A stretch of DNA of 36,199 nt. Origin: a virus. The notes beneath the pieces were generated by a model that was given only the letters and a program-made list of their open reading frames with translations, ran no database searches and had not been told where the DNA came from. This document shows positions 9,145 through 17,079 of the stretch, piece after piece (the stretch's first letter is position 1; every line of letters starts with the position of its first letter). The stretch spans positions 1-36,199 of IMG/VR virus record IMGVR_UViG_3300031251_000068. One strand, given 5' to 3'. Made by a program: the position numbers and the translations under genes.

Positions 9145-9315
9145 ATGAAAGAAATACATTGCTCAAACTGTGGTCGTTTCCTATGCAAGCTAAGTTTCGG
9201 TGAATTAGAATTAAAATGTCCTAATTCTAAATGTAAGGTAATAAATAGAATTAGAGTTGATAGTTACATACAGCTATTGACGGCTAAGCCAGCAGAGGCT
9301 AGTATTAAATTATGA
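9145..9315 (+). CDS. Com-like zinc-finger protein
   Basis: This 56-residue protein has 'CSNCGRFLCK' near the N terminus and 'LKCPNSKCKVINRI' after a short beta segment. That is the layout of the Mu Com family, small zinc proteins that bind mRNA; in Mu, Com activates translation of mom. ATG 9145 is chosen because AGGAG lies 12 bases upstream; an in-frame GTG at 9103 lies inside the portal gene. No mom gene is apparent, so its target is unknown. The ATG of the next gene overlaps its end. Confidence 0.72.
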   Translation: MKEIHCSNCGRFLCKLSFGELELKCPNSKCKVINRIRVDSYIQLLTAKPAEASIKL

Positions 9316-9638
9316 GTACACAAAAAATACGCCAAATCTCGGCAGTCCTAGTAAACACCACGCCTTTTGTGCTTGAGACTGATACACCTGGACAATCTGC
9401 ACCTGCTGACATTAACAAACTTATTCTTGCTAACTCTTCAGCTACGGCTGTTCAGGTCACACTGAGCGACGGTGTTAATAACTATTACTATGTTGTGCCT
9501 GCTGGCGGTACTGTGATTGATAACAACATCTTGTCTGACGGTGGTGACATTGCTCTGAACTTGCCTGCTAGTACACAGTGGACTTTGACACTGGCTGCTA
9601 ATGTCACAAGCATCTTGGCCACAGCTACCTTTAGTTGA
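9312..9638 (+). CDS. Small beta-rich virion protein (decoration-like)
   Basis: The 108-residue product is rich in Thr, Val, Ala and Asn, with no charged patches and alternating hydrophobic residues. It looks like a compact beta sandwich and includes 'YYYVVPAGGTVIDNN'. Its place between portal and protease suggests a capsid decoration or minor head protein. No catalytic motif is visible. The ATG overlaps the end of the Com-like gene. Confidence 0.55.
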   Translation: MSTQKIRQISAVLVNTTPFVLETDTPGQSAPADINKLILANSSATAVQVTLSDGVNNYYYVVPAGGTVIDNNILSDGGDIALNLPASTQWTLTLAANVTSILATATFS

Positions 9639-9667
9639 TTGACAACACAATAAATTATAGCTATTCT
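9639..9667 (+). promoter_or_regulatory. Promoter of protease-capsid operon
   Basis: A consensus TTGACA at 9639-9644 is followed after 17 bases by TATTCT at 9662-9667. Transcription should start near 9674, leaving about 90 bases of leader before the protease gene. The downstream terminator at 12014 would close a two-gene transcript for the most abundant virion protein. Confidence 0.7.
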
Positions 9668-9700
9668 TAAACCATAAGCTCATCTAAGGGCATACAGCTC

Positions 9701-9746
9701 AAGAGCAAGTAACTGAAATAATTAGTTATTTGTTTTGGGCTTTTTT
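9701..9746 (+). promoter_or_regulatory. Leader hairpin with U tract before protease gene
   Basis: AAGTAACT (9707-9714) pairs with AGTTATTT (9724-9731). An outer arm AAGAGC (9701-9706) can pair with GCTTTT (9739-9744), which runs into six T residues. The shape resembles an attenuator, but unpaired GTTTTGG in one arm makes it imperfect. TAGGAG for the protease ATG follows at once. Confidence 0.35.
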
Positions 9747-9763
9747 ACTAGGAGAAAACTAAC

Positions 9764-10558
9764 ATGAGCGACGTAGACAAAGATGAAAAACAGCCTATCG
9801 TAAGAGAGGTTGGTGAACGTGTTGATGTGATAATGAACATTGACCAAACTACCGTCAAAGATTTAGGTGACGGTGTTTTTTCTGCCGTAGTTACTACTTC
9901 AGATATTGACCGCATGGGTGAAAGCATTGATACCCAGGGCATTACTACCGACATGTATATGAAAAACCCAGTTGTGCTGTATGGCCACGACTACCAGGGC
10001 TTGCCGATTGGTAAGGCCACGAAACTTAGTCAGTTCAAAAACAAGCTGACTGCTACATTCCAGTTAGCTATTAAAGAATACCCATTTGCTGCTACTGTCG
10101 CTGACATGATCAAAGGTGGCTACCTTAATGCTGTTAGCATTGGCGGTGTCGTTAGAGAGTGGAATGAAAAATACACAGAAATACTTGCAATGGAGATGGT
10201 AGAGTTTTCAATCGTACCTGTACCTGCAAACCCCAGTGCTTTAATTACAGCTCGATCATTTGAAAAGGCTACAGGTAAATCAGTTGAGCAAGTTGCTGAG
10301 GAATATCACGACTTTGTGCAAGGCACTACTGCTGAGAAGCTAGAAAAAAGCCTTGACATTGATGAATTAGACCGTCATATTAAATCACTGAAAGACCTTA
10401 CGGCTATACTTGAAACCGCTAAAACGGCCAAGACAAGCGAAAAGGACACTCCTGAGGCAGATGAGAAAATCATACTCACGCTTCGTAAAACTGCTGGCAA
10501 AGTCAGCGAAACAGGACAACAAATAATCAGGCTTACTAAAGCCAAGAAAGAAGAATAA
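9764..10558 (+). CDS. Prohead maturation protease (U35 family)
   Basis: This 264-residue serine protease cuts the capsid delta domain during head maturation. The putative catalytic His75 lies in 'LYGHDYQGLPIG', Ser125 in 'NAVSIGG', and Glu147 in 'EMVEFSIVPVPANPSA', the family signature. The C-terminal 90 residues are charged and helical, and may act as a scaffold-like tail. GGAG lies nine bases before the ATG. The capsid gene follows five bases after the stop. Confidence 0.92.
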   Translation: MSDVDKDEKQPIVREVGERVDVIMNIDQTTVKDLGDGVFSAVVTTSDIDRMGESIDTQGITTDMYMKNPVVLYGHDYQGLPIGKATKLSQFKNKLTATFQLAIKEYPFAATVADMIKGGYLNAVSIGGVVREWNEKYTEILAMEMVEFSIVPVPANPSALITARSFEKATGKSVEQVAEEYHDFVQGTTAEKLEKSLDIDELDRHIKSLKDLTAILETAKTAKTSEKDTPEADEKIILTLRKTAGKVSETGQQIIRLTKAKKEE

Positions 10559-10563
10559 ATATC

Positions 10564-11991
10564 ATGAGTGAAGTTGAAATTACCGAAGAGCTACAAAGCG
10601 AAATCGTAAAAGGTGTCGTTGAGAGCGAAGAGTTCAAAGCTGCACAGGTTAAAGTTGCTGAAGACGCTGCTAAGGCTGCTGCTGAAGCTGTGTTTGCTAA
10701 GTTTGATAAGCCTGCTAAGAAAGACCTACCTGCTGGTGACGGCGATGGTGAGGGTGAAGAAGAGGCTGACGTTGAGGGTGAAATTGAGAAAGGTATCATC
10801 AATAAGAGCATAACTGGCGTTGTTGAAAAGCAAATTGTTAAGCGTTACTTCGGTGATCGTGCTGAACTAGCCAAAGAGTTTAGTGCCATAGTTAAGAGCC
10901 CATACGCAAATATGAGCAAAGAAAAGCGATTTTACTTAGGTATTAAAGCTTTGCTTAATAAAGACCAAGAAGAAATCAAGCGACTTAATGAGTTCTCTGG
11001 CGAGATGTACGCACTTAACGCCTACAAAGATGGCCGACTTGCTGACCTAGCTGAAAAAGCTGGCTATGCAAACGACGCTGTTTCTGCCGACGGCGGTGCT
11101 TTAGTCCCTGACCCTGAGTTCAACACAACTGTTTACGAGAACTTGCCTAAGTACGGTGTTATCTTCCGAGATGGCAACGTGCAGAACACTGATCGTACTG
11201 CCGTCTACGCTCTGAGCCTGACTGGTACGATTGTCTTCACTAACGTTGCTGAAGCTGGTGCAATTTCTGGTACGAAGCTTGCCTTTGACCGTAAGCAAAC
11301 CAACTTGATCAAATACGCTGCTATCGTACCTGCAACACACGAACTGACTGAAGATAGTATTGTTGACTACTGGAACATTGTTACCAACGAAATTAGTCGT
11401 GCATACGGCTTAGTCTCTGACACTCAGGTGTTCATTGACGGGACTAACGGTATTGTTCACGCAACTGGTGTACTGACCCACGCTTTGATTAGCGGTGGTG
11501 CTGGTACAACTATTGCTTGGGACGACCTGCTTGCTTCTGAGGGTAAAGTTGAAGATGCTCTTGATACTAGCGATTTTGTCTGGTACATGCGACGTGAGAC
11601 ATACTTCACGCTGGCTCAGCAAAAGGCTTCAACCTCTGGCTTGTACCTGTCTACTAACTTGTTAGCTGGCTGGTCGCCAAATCCAAATCAGCCTGCAACT
11701 CCCTGGGGTACGCCTGTTCACTTCTGCCGTATCTTGCCTAAAGCAACTGAAGTTGCTGGAAACCAAGCATTTGCAGTATTCGGTAGCCTGAAAAACACGA
11801 ACTTCTACAACAAGAATGGCCTAGCTCTGACACTGCTTCAAGAAGCAACTGTTAAAGACAGCTCTGGCTCTGACTTCAACCTGGCAACCCAGGACGGTCT
11901 AGCCATGCGAGTAGTCGTCCGTATTCTACACATCTTGCCAAAGGGTAATGCCAGCAAGTTTGTCGTAGTCGGTGTCGGTAACGTCTCCTAG
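10564..11991 (+). CDS. Major capsid protein, HK97 fold
   Basis: This 475-residue protein starts with a charged, Ala/Glu/Lys-rich delta-like region (about 1-150), expected to be removed by the adjacent protease. 'ADGGALVPDPEFNTTVYE' then opens the HK97 shell domain. The block 'RKQTNLIKYAAIVPATHEL' followed by 'DTQVFIDGTN' is typical of the A and P domains. It has its own promoter with the protease gene and a strong terminator just after its stop. I see nothing pointing to HK97-style cross-linking, but one cannot exclude it from sequence. Confidence 0.93.
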   Translation: MSEVEITEELQSEIVKGVVESEEFKAAQVKVAEDAAKAAAEAVFAKFDKPAKKDLPAGDGDGEGEEEADVEGEIEKGIINKSITGVVEKQIVKRYFGDRAELAKEFSAIVKSPYANMSKEKRFYLGIKALLNKDQEEIKRLNEFSGEMYALNAYKDGRLADLAEKAGYANDAVSADGGALVPDPEFNTTVYENLPKYGVIFRDGNVQNTDRTAVYALSLTGTIVFTNVAEAGAISGTKLAFDRKQTNLIKYAAIVPATHELTEDSIVDYWNIVTNEISRAYGLVSDTQVFIDGTNGIVHATGVLTHALISGGAGTTIAWDDLLASEGKVEDALDTSDFVWYMRRETYFTLAQQKASTSGLYLSTNLLAGWSPNPNQPATPWGTPVHFCRILPKATEVAGNQAFAVFGSLKNTNFYNKNGLALTLLQEATVKDSSGSDFNLATQDGLAMRVVVRILHILPKGNASKFVVVGVGNVS

Positions 11992-12013
11992 TCCTAACGA
12001 CTAGCCACAAAAT

Positions 12014-12044
12014 AAAGAGCTGCTTTGCGAGGGCAGCTCTTTTT
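12014..12044 (+). terminator. Intrinsic terminator after capsid gene
   Basis: A perfect 10-base stem, AAAGAGCTGC (12014-12023) with GCAGCTCTTT (12033-12042), has a nine-base loop, and the T run continues to 12044. It is one of the two clearest terminators in the genome and ends the protease-capsid transcript. Confidence 0.85.
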
Positions 12045-12046
12045 GG

Positions 12047-12055
12047 TGGTATAAT
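12047..12055 (+). promoter_or_regulatory. Extended -10 promoter restarting transcription
   Basis: TGGTATAAT, an extended -10, begins three bases after the terminator T run. TATAAT (12050-12055) lies six bases before the ATG of the next small frame, so the transcript would be leaderless. No -35 is possible inside the hairpin, which fits an extended -10 site. Confidence 0.55.
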
Positions 12056-12061
12056 AAAAGC

Positions 12062-12145
12062 ATGAGCACATCAAAAGTCATTGTCATTGTCTTAGTGGTA
12101 CTGGTAGTACTTTATTTACTTCTTGGCCATGTAGTTATACGTTAG
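12062..12145 (+). CDS. Tiny single-span membrane peptide
   Basis: This 27-residue frame starts MSTSK and then runs as about twenty Val, Ile and Leu residues broken by one Tyr, ending GHVVIR. It would be a single transmembrane helix with few residues outside. It follows a TATAAT box at leaderless spacing. The next frame starts after TAGGAG just beyond its stop. Position between capsid and connector genes gives no function; roles as a lysis helper or a leader peptide are both possible. Confidence 0.5.
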   Translation: MSTSKVIVIVLVVLVVLYLLLGHVVIR

Positions 12146-12152
12146 GAGTATC

Positions 12153-12320
12153 ATGCTTGATCGCTCAAACATACATAACTCAGCTATGCTGAAGCCTGAC
12201 CTTGCAAAAAAGCCTGTTAAACCAGATACTAAGAGTAAGAAAAAAGAGAAAGGCAAACAGAATGGACTACGGCAAAGACAGTTACACAACAGCAGCAGCA
12301 GTTCAAGTCTACCTAGATAG
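12153..12320 (+). CDS. Small lysine-rich protein overlapping connector gene
   Basis: The frame encodes 55 residues, very lysine-rich in the middle (KSKKKEKGK), then a serine run. ATG 12153 has TAGGAG five bases upstream. Its last 59 bases overlap the connector gene in another frame, so the C-terminal part may be constrained by that gene. It may be a nucleic acid-binding protein or only a leader frame for coupled translation. Confidence 0.4.
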   Translation: MLDRSNIHNSAMLKPDLAKKPVKPDTKSKKKEKGKQNGLRQRQLHNSSSSSSLPR

Positions 12321-12936
12321 GACACTGACTTCTAATGAGCTGACTATTCTAGCTAATGTTATTCCTGCTGCCTCACGTTGGATTGACCGTACATTAGGTA
12401 CTAACTTTGATAACTTAAACCAAGCAGCCTTTGGTCAGCCAGGCTCAGGTGCTACTCAAAAGCACTTTGCAGGTGGCTACAGAGAGATAAGTATTAAGCC
12501 TTGCCAGCAAATCACAGCAGTCCAGGCTATCAATCCTTATGACTTCAGTGTGTTTTATACCTACCAGACACCACTTGAATACGTTGCCAGCCCTTACGAT
12601 CAGCCAGTCAAGCGGTCTTTGATTATCAAACTGAACGAGTTTACGGCTTCGCCAGGCGATCAGCTTAAATGGCCAGGTGACGAAAATGGCATTATGGTTA
12701 CTGGTCTGTTCACTGAATACGATTACGTCAATTCTTGCTATCCTAACGACATTGTACTGCTCTGTAACCACATAAGTGCTGTCTGGCTGCAAAACAACCA
12801 GAACGCTGACCCATTTCAGCGAGAGCAGGTTGAGGGCCACCTAGTTATGAAGCGTATTGATGAGTTACTATTATCCGACCCTATGGTAAATCGTGTATTA
12901 CAAAGCCGTGAAGAAGTATGGCTAGATGAGATGTAG
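12262..12936 (+). CDS. Head-tail connector (gp6-like adaptor)
   Basis: This 224-residue protein is mostly helical at its start ('SNELTILANVIPAASRWIDR'), as in HK97 gp6 and SPP1 gp15 adaptors that ring the portal. Position directly after the capsid gene and before the neck genes supports this. ATG 12262 follows AAAGG at ten bases; an in-frame TTG at 12202 has no support. The middle is longer than in the smallest adaptors, possibly an inserted beta domain. Confidence 0.75.
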   Translation: MDYGKDSYTTAAAVQVYLDRTLTSNELTILANVIPAASRWIDRTLGTNFDNLNQAAFGQPGSGATQKHFAGGYREISIKPCQQITAVQAINPYDFSVFYTYQTPLEYVASPYDQPVKRSLIIKLNEFTASPGDQLKWPGDENGIMVTGLFTEYDYVNSCYPNDIVLLCNHISAVWLQNNQNADPFQREQVEGHLVMKRIDELLLSDPMVNRVLQSREEVWLDEM

Positions 12937-12939
12937 CCC

Positions 12940-13272
12940 ATGAAAAAGCTACGCCTCAGAGAGAGCTGCACAATATATGGCTCAGCCACCAGAACTAGAT
13001 ACGGTGACTTAAAACTTAATAATGGCACAAGCGAACTGTGTCTTTACCGCAATATTGAACAGTTAAACAGAGGTATAAACTTTCGTGAAGACGTACAGAT
13101 ACAGGGTATTTTCTGGTTTGACCCCTCAACAGTTGCCAAAAAAGGTAGCGTCGTGCAGTACAGTGGTCTGCTTTACCGCATAGAAAACGTCGTTACGGCC
13201 AAGCAATTACTGACTTCTAACGCTGTTCACTTCGTTAAATGCCAGGTAAGCTTGTATAGGGCAATATCATGA
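12940..13272 (+). CDS. Head closure (stopper) protein
   Basis: This 110-residue, beta-rich protein sits second in the neck cluster, where head-closure proteins of the HK97/SPP1 gp16 type occur. 'GSVVQYSGLLYRIENVVTA' resembles the late beta hairpin of that fold. There is no enzymatic motif. Its stop overlaps the next ATG by four bases. Confidence 0.6.
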   Translation: MKKLRLRESCTIYGSATRTRYGDLKLNNGTSELCLYRNIEQLNRGINFREDVQIQGIFWFDPSTVAKKGSVVQYSGLLYRIENVVTAKQLLTSNAVHFVKCQVSLYRAIS

Positions 13273-13682
13273 TAAAAACTACCGTAAAGATTACAGACCA
13301 CACCACTGAGTTCAAAGCTAGAACTGCTATATTCACAGATACTATGATGGCTCTTATGTCTGCCAGCATTGAGAATAAAATAAAAACAGGTGGTGAAGTA
13401 CCTTTTTTGCCTAAATCAACCAAGTGGGCTCAGCGTGGGGCTTTGCGTACCTCAATTCGGTCACAAAAGGTATCTGTCGGTAACTACAAAGTTACTGCTG
13501 GTGAAAACTCACCTGCTGGTGACTATGCTGCTGCACAAGAAGCTGGTGTTACCAGAGGACACCCGATTAAGAACTACAGCACCCCTGGCACTGGGCCACA
13601 TTGGTTTCAACACGCCATTGACATAGTAAAAAAGCGATCAAGCGAATATGCTCAGACCGCTAAGAAAGCTGCAGGTCTATAA
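13269..13682 (+). CDS. HK97 gp10-like neck protein
   Basis: The 137-residue product contains 'STKWAQRGALRTSIRSQKV', 'GDYAAAQEAGVTRG' and 'GPHWFQHAIDIVKK', the usual blocks of the HK97 gp10 family, which helps join tail and head. It overlaps genes on both sides by a few bases. Family assignment rests on these motifs and on order. Confidence 0.8.
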   Translation: MIKTTVKITDHTTEFKARTAIFTDTMMALMSASIENKIKTGGEVPFLPKSTKWAQRGALRTSIRSQKVSVGNYKVTAGENSPAGDYAAAQEAGVTRGHPIKNYSTPGTGPHWFQHAIDIVKKRSSEYAQTAKKAAGL

Positions 13683-14134
13683 TGCCACCTATCAACGGAC
13701 AACCAGATAGAAACGCTTGGCTCGCTGATGAACTAGCTAACCTGTTATCTAGCAACCTCGGCTTGACTATGGGTACTAATATGTTCGTCGGTGAATTACC
13801 TGAAGAGAATGTGGACGGCGTACCGCTTAACGACGCTATGTATCTGATTGAGCTACCTGGCCCTATGGGTAAAGACGAAGACTTATACCTTGATACTGAG
13901 ACGCATTTATTTGACCTATGGTCTACGTCAGCCGATACAAAAACGGCCTATAGTTTACTTCATAGAGCTTATGATATACTTGAGAGGAAAGCGAATTATG
14001 CTTTAGTAAATTGGTATGTTTACTTATCGTACGCAAATAGTACAATAAGGGACGAAGACCGAAGTAGAGAGGGCAATAAGCTCTTCTCGCTTGGTATAAC
14101 CGTAATTTGCCGAAACTTAAATAATATCTCATAG
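13682..14134 (+). CDS. Tail terminator protein
   Basis: The 150-residue product lies just before the major tail protein, the standard place for the tail terminator that caps the tube. The alternation of a helical N terminus ('AWLADELANLLSSNLGL') with strands fits the lambda gpU/DUF3168-type fold. No sharper motif is present. It shares bases with the upstream stop. Confidence 0.65.
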   Translation: MPPINGQPDRNAWLADELANLLSSNLGLTMGTNMFVGELPEENVDGVPLNDAMYLIELPGPMGKDEDLYLDTETHLFDLWSTSADTKTAYSLLHRAYDILERKANYALVNWYVYLSYANSTIRDEDRSREGNKLFSLGITVICRNLNNIS

Positions 14135-14146
14135 GGGGATAAAAAA

Positions 14147-14668
14147 ATGGCCAACATACAAAACGTAAGAATGGGTGTCTGCAGTATCGTCTGGAACGGC
14201 GTTGATGTAGGCCACACACTCGGTGGGACTAAGGTGACTATCACCCGAAAACTCACACCATTAAAAGTTGATAAGTACGGTGACAGCAATGTTGATATGG
14301 TTGTTACTGACGTGCAGATGGAAGCAGAAGCTAAGGTTGCTGAGCCTGTAGTTGCATTGCTTAAGAACGCTATACCTGAGGGTGACTTTGAGCAAGGTGC
14401 TACTGGTAGCCGTCTCGGTATACCTGCAGGTGAGGGTGCAGCTCTTCGTGCTGGCTCTGCCCTATTAACGCTTCACCCACTTAGCAAAGCTGCTACTGAC
14501 TTCTCTGAAGACGTACAGATTTACAAAGCTGTTGCAAGCTCTAGCCCAGTCATCAACTATGATGTTGCTGGTCAAAGGGTATTTGATCTTAAGTTTACTG
14601 CTTTGGTTGATGAAACTGAGGGTGCTGGTCGCCGTCTTGGTCACATTGGCCCTGTAAACATCAGCTAG
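14147..14668 (+). CDS. Major tail tube protein
   Basis: This 173-residue protein forms the tail tube. The N-terminal 'NGVDVGHTLGGTKVTI' and the C-terminal 'RVFDLKFTALVDET' are typical of small siphovirus tube proteins. A strong GGGGGAT ribosome binding site precedes the ATG, as expected for an abundant product. It lies between the tail terminator and the tail chaperones. Confidence 0.85.
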   Translation: MANIQNVRMGVCSIVWNGVDVGHTLGGTKVTITRKLTPLKVDKYGDSNVDMVVTDVQMEAEAKVAEPVVALLKNAIPEGDFEQGATGSRLGIPAGEGAALRAGSALLTLHPLSKAATDFSEDVQIYKAVASSSPVINYDVAGQRVFDLKFTALVDETEGAGRRLGHIGPVNIS

Positions 14669-14690
14669 TAATCTAACGAAAGGGACGACT

Positions 14691-15095
14691 ATGAACGATA
14701 AAAAGAGTGATGTTGCTTTAGACCTAGACGCTCTAGCACCTGCAAAAGTACAAATCAATTACAATGGCAAAACTGTTGAAGTGATACCCCCTACACTTGA
14801 GCAGTACGTCAAAGTCATGGAGTTTGCCGACGCCATGAATAAGATTGAAGACAAGCAGGAAAACTATAAGCAGGTCATTGACCTTTACGGTAAAATCAAA
14901 GATTTCATTTACGAGTGCGTACCTGGCCTGAAAGACGAGCCGTTAAATGTCGCTCAGCTTACCTCTGTATTTGAACTGCTTAGCACACTGGGAGCACCGA
15001 GCGATAGAGCCGTTGAAGAGCTGAAAGAAAGAGGTATCAACCTCAAAAGCGACGGTAAAAACGACCCAAAAGCTTCAGCCTCACCAAAACAGTAG
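14691..15095 (+). CDS. Tail assembly chaperone G
   Basis: This 134-residue acidic helical protein is the unshifted product of a G/GT pair, located between tube and tape measure genes as in lambda. It should coat the tape measure during tail assembly. It reads through a CCCAAAA heptamer at 15065 and stops at 15095. The ribosome binding site AAAGGGACGA precedes the ATG. Confidence 0.8.
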   Translation: MNDKKSDVALDLDALAPAKVQINYNGKTVEVIPPTLEQYVKVMEFADAMNKIEDKQENYKQVIDLYGKIKDFIYECVPGLKDEPLNVAQLTSVFELLSTLGAPSDRAVEELKERGINLKSDGKNDPKASASPKQ

Positions 15096-15370
15096 CAAGA
15101 TTTATTCACTACTACCCTGGTTATAGCGTGAGGCAAGCCCTCAATGAATACGCTATAACTTTCTTCGCATTGCTCAATGAGGGCTATAAGCAAGATGTTT
15201 ACGCTAAACGCTGGCAGTTAGTCGCTTCGGCCTACCCAAACATGGACGAGGAAAAGCAAGAAGAGCTTAGGGCAAGTCTTGTATTACCTGATGACGTATT
15301 GAATGATATACTTGAAAGTGAAGTAAAAGACGACATAAACACTATCAAGGACATACTAAATGGCAACTGA
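14691..15370 (+). CDS. Tail assembly chaperone GT (-1 frameshift product)
   Basis: A -1 shift at CCCAAAA (15065-15071) would join 127 residues of G to 99 residues in the overlapping frame, giving about 226 residues. The second frame is open from 15059. Its protein contains 'YYPGYSVRQALNEYAITFFA', a sequence style common in T domains of tail chaperones. A separate start at GTG 15128 has no good ribosome binding site. The T part should recruit the tape measure to tube subunits. Its stop overlaps the tape measure start. Confidence 0.75.
15065..15071 (+). other. -1 frameshift slippery heptamer
   Basis: C CCA AAA fits the X XXY YYZ rule in the zero frame of the chaperone gene and leads into the only open frame downstream. 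The nearby T AAA AAC does not fit, because the -1 frame meets TAA there. I see no strong downstream pseudoknot. Confidence 0.7.
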
Positions 15371-17078
15371 TCTCGGACAACTAGTCTACACACTCACACT
15401 TAATGACGAGGGCTTTCAGGGTCAGTTAGGTAGTGCTTCGGCCAAAGTCAAAGAGAGTAGCGGTCAAATGTCTGGTGCTCTGGCCCAGACTGAAGAGCAA
15501 AGCGGTAAGACTGGTGGTGCTTTCTCAGGTATGGCTGCTCAGTTCGTCGCTGGCCAGGCCATGTTTACCATAGCTCAAAAAGGGCTTAGCTTAATTAAAG
15601 ATACACTCAAAGATGGGGTTAAAAGCTTTGAAGACTGGCAGACAAACCAAGCTCAGATTGCTAATGCACTAAAGACTACTCATGACGCCTCTGGCCAAAC
15701 CACTAAAAGCTTGAATGAATACGCTGATAGCTTGAGCTCTCAGACTGGTATTACTGGCAACGCCATAAACTCTGCTCAGGAAATGTTACTTAAATATACC
15801 AACATTGGTAAAGATGTTTTTCCTGGTGCTACCAAAGCAACTGCTGATCTAGCTTCCGCTATGTCTGGTGGTGGTGTGCCTGGTCTTGACGCTATGACTG
15901 GTGCTTCAAAGCTTCTAGGGGTTGCCTTAAGTGACCCTGAACAATCATTCGGACGCTTGAAGAAAGCAGGAGTTGTATTAACAGATCAGCAAAAAGAGCA
16001 GATTAAAACTATGCAACAAGCTGGTAATGTGGCTGGTGCTCAAAAAGCCGTCCTTGACGATTTAGCAGGCAGTATAGGCGGTAAGGCAGCGACAGCAGCC
16101 CACACTCTAGCTGGTGAACAGGCTCAGCTACACGCTAACCTTGAAAAAGTAGAGATAGTTATAGGCCAGAAGCTAACGGCTGCTTTCAAAGCCATTGAGC
16201 CGTATCTAATTAAGTTTGGTAACTGGGTTATGGAACACAAGGTAGTGCTTGCAGCCTTAGTCGGTATATTTGCAGGACTAGCAATCGCTATTGGCGTGGC
16301 ACTCGTCACCGCTTTATGGGCTATTGTTGCCCCAGCTATCGCTGCCGTTATAGCTCTGTGGCCAATTATTCTTATCGGTGGTGCTATTGGTGCTATCGCT
16401 TACGAAATAGCTACTCACTGGTCAACCCTAAAGCAATGGTTTAGCGACTTTATTAGAGACGTAAAACAATGGTTTCAAGATGGTATTAACTTTGTCAAAG
16501 AGCACTGGGCTCTAATCGTTGATATTATTCTTGGGCCACTCGGTATAGTTATTACTCAAGTTATTGAACATTGGAAGTCTATTAAAAACGGCTTCTTGGA
16601 CGCTGTTAATTTCGTCAAGAATGTATGGGGCAGCATTGTAAGCTTCTTCAGTGGTATCTGGCATGGTATCTCTAGTGCAGTTGGTCAAGTAGGTACTGTG
16701 CTTAAGGGTGTCTTCAGAGACGCTTTCAACGCTATTATTGGCCTATGGGACGACACAATGGGTAAACTGTTTCATGGTCAGCGTATTGGCGTTGGCCCAG
16801 CCCACTTTGACCTGCCTAATTTGAACATTCCGAAGATGGCCACTGGTGGTATTGTAGAAAGTGCAACACTAGCGTTGATTGGTGAAGCTGGGCCAGAAGC
16901 AGTAGTGCCACTTAGTAAAGGTAATAATCCTATGGGTAATACGAATTATAACTTTAGTGCTGGTTCAGTAATCCTTTCTACGGCTGAAGCAGTTGATGAG
17001 TTCTTTAATATCGGCAATCGAAGCACTGCACTTGAATTACAGGGTGGAGCACCATTAGCAGGGACGACAAGGGTTTAA
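15360..17078 (+). CDS. Tape measure protein
   Basis: This 572-residue protein sets tail length and enters the cell with the DNA. It has an Ala/Gln/Ser-rich helical N terminus and a central hydrophobic stretch of two or three membrane segments around residues 290-350. The C terminus carries 'GGIVESATLALIGEAGPEAV', a conserved tape measure ending. At about 1.5 angstrom per residue the tail would be near 85 nm. No peptidoglycan hydrolase domain is visible. It is short for the family. Confidence 0.92.
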   Translation: MATDLGQLVYTLTLNDEGFQGQLGSASAKVKESSGQMSGALAQTEEQSGKTGGAFSGMAAQFVAGQAMFTIAQKGLSLIKDTLKDGVKSFEDWQTNQAQIANALKTTHDASGQTTKSLNEYADSLSSQTGITGNAINSAQEMLLKYTNIGKDVFPGATKATADLASAMSGGGVPGLDAMTGASKLLGVALSDPEQSFGRLKKAGVVLTDQQKEQIKTMQQAGNVAGAQKAVLDDLAGSIGGKAATAAHTLAGEQAQLHANLEKVEIVIGQKLTAAFKAIEPYLIKFGNWVMEHKVVLAALVGIFAGLAIAIGVALVTALWAIVAPAIAAVIALWPIILIGGAIGAIAYEIATHWSTLKQWFSDFIRDVKQWFQDGINFVKEHWALIVDIILGPLGIVITQVIEHWKSIKNGFLDAVNFVKNVWGSIVSFFSGIWHGISSAVGQVGTVLKGVFRDAFNAIIGLWDDTMGKLFHGQRIGVGPAHFDLPNLNIPKMATGGIVESATLALIGEAGPEAVVPLSKGNNPMGNTNYNFSAGSVILSTAEAVDEFFNIGNRSTALELQGGAPLAGTTRV

Positions 17079-17079
17079 T

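Noticed and set aside
10536-10811. Minus-strand Ser/Leu-rich frame opposite the capsid gene
   Set aside because: Its composition mirrors the Ala/Glu-rich delta region; there is no initiation signal.
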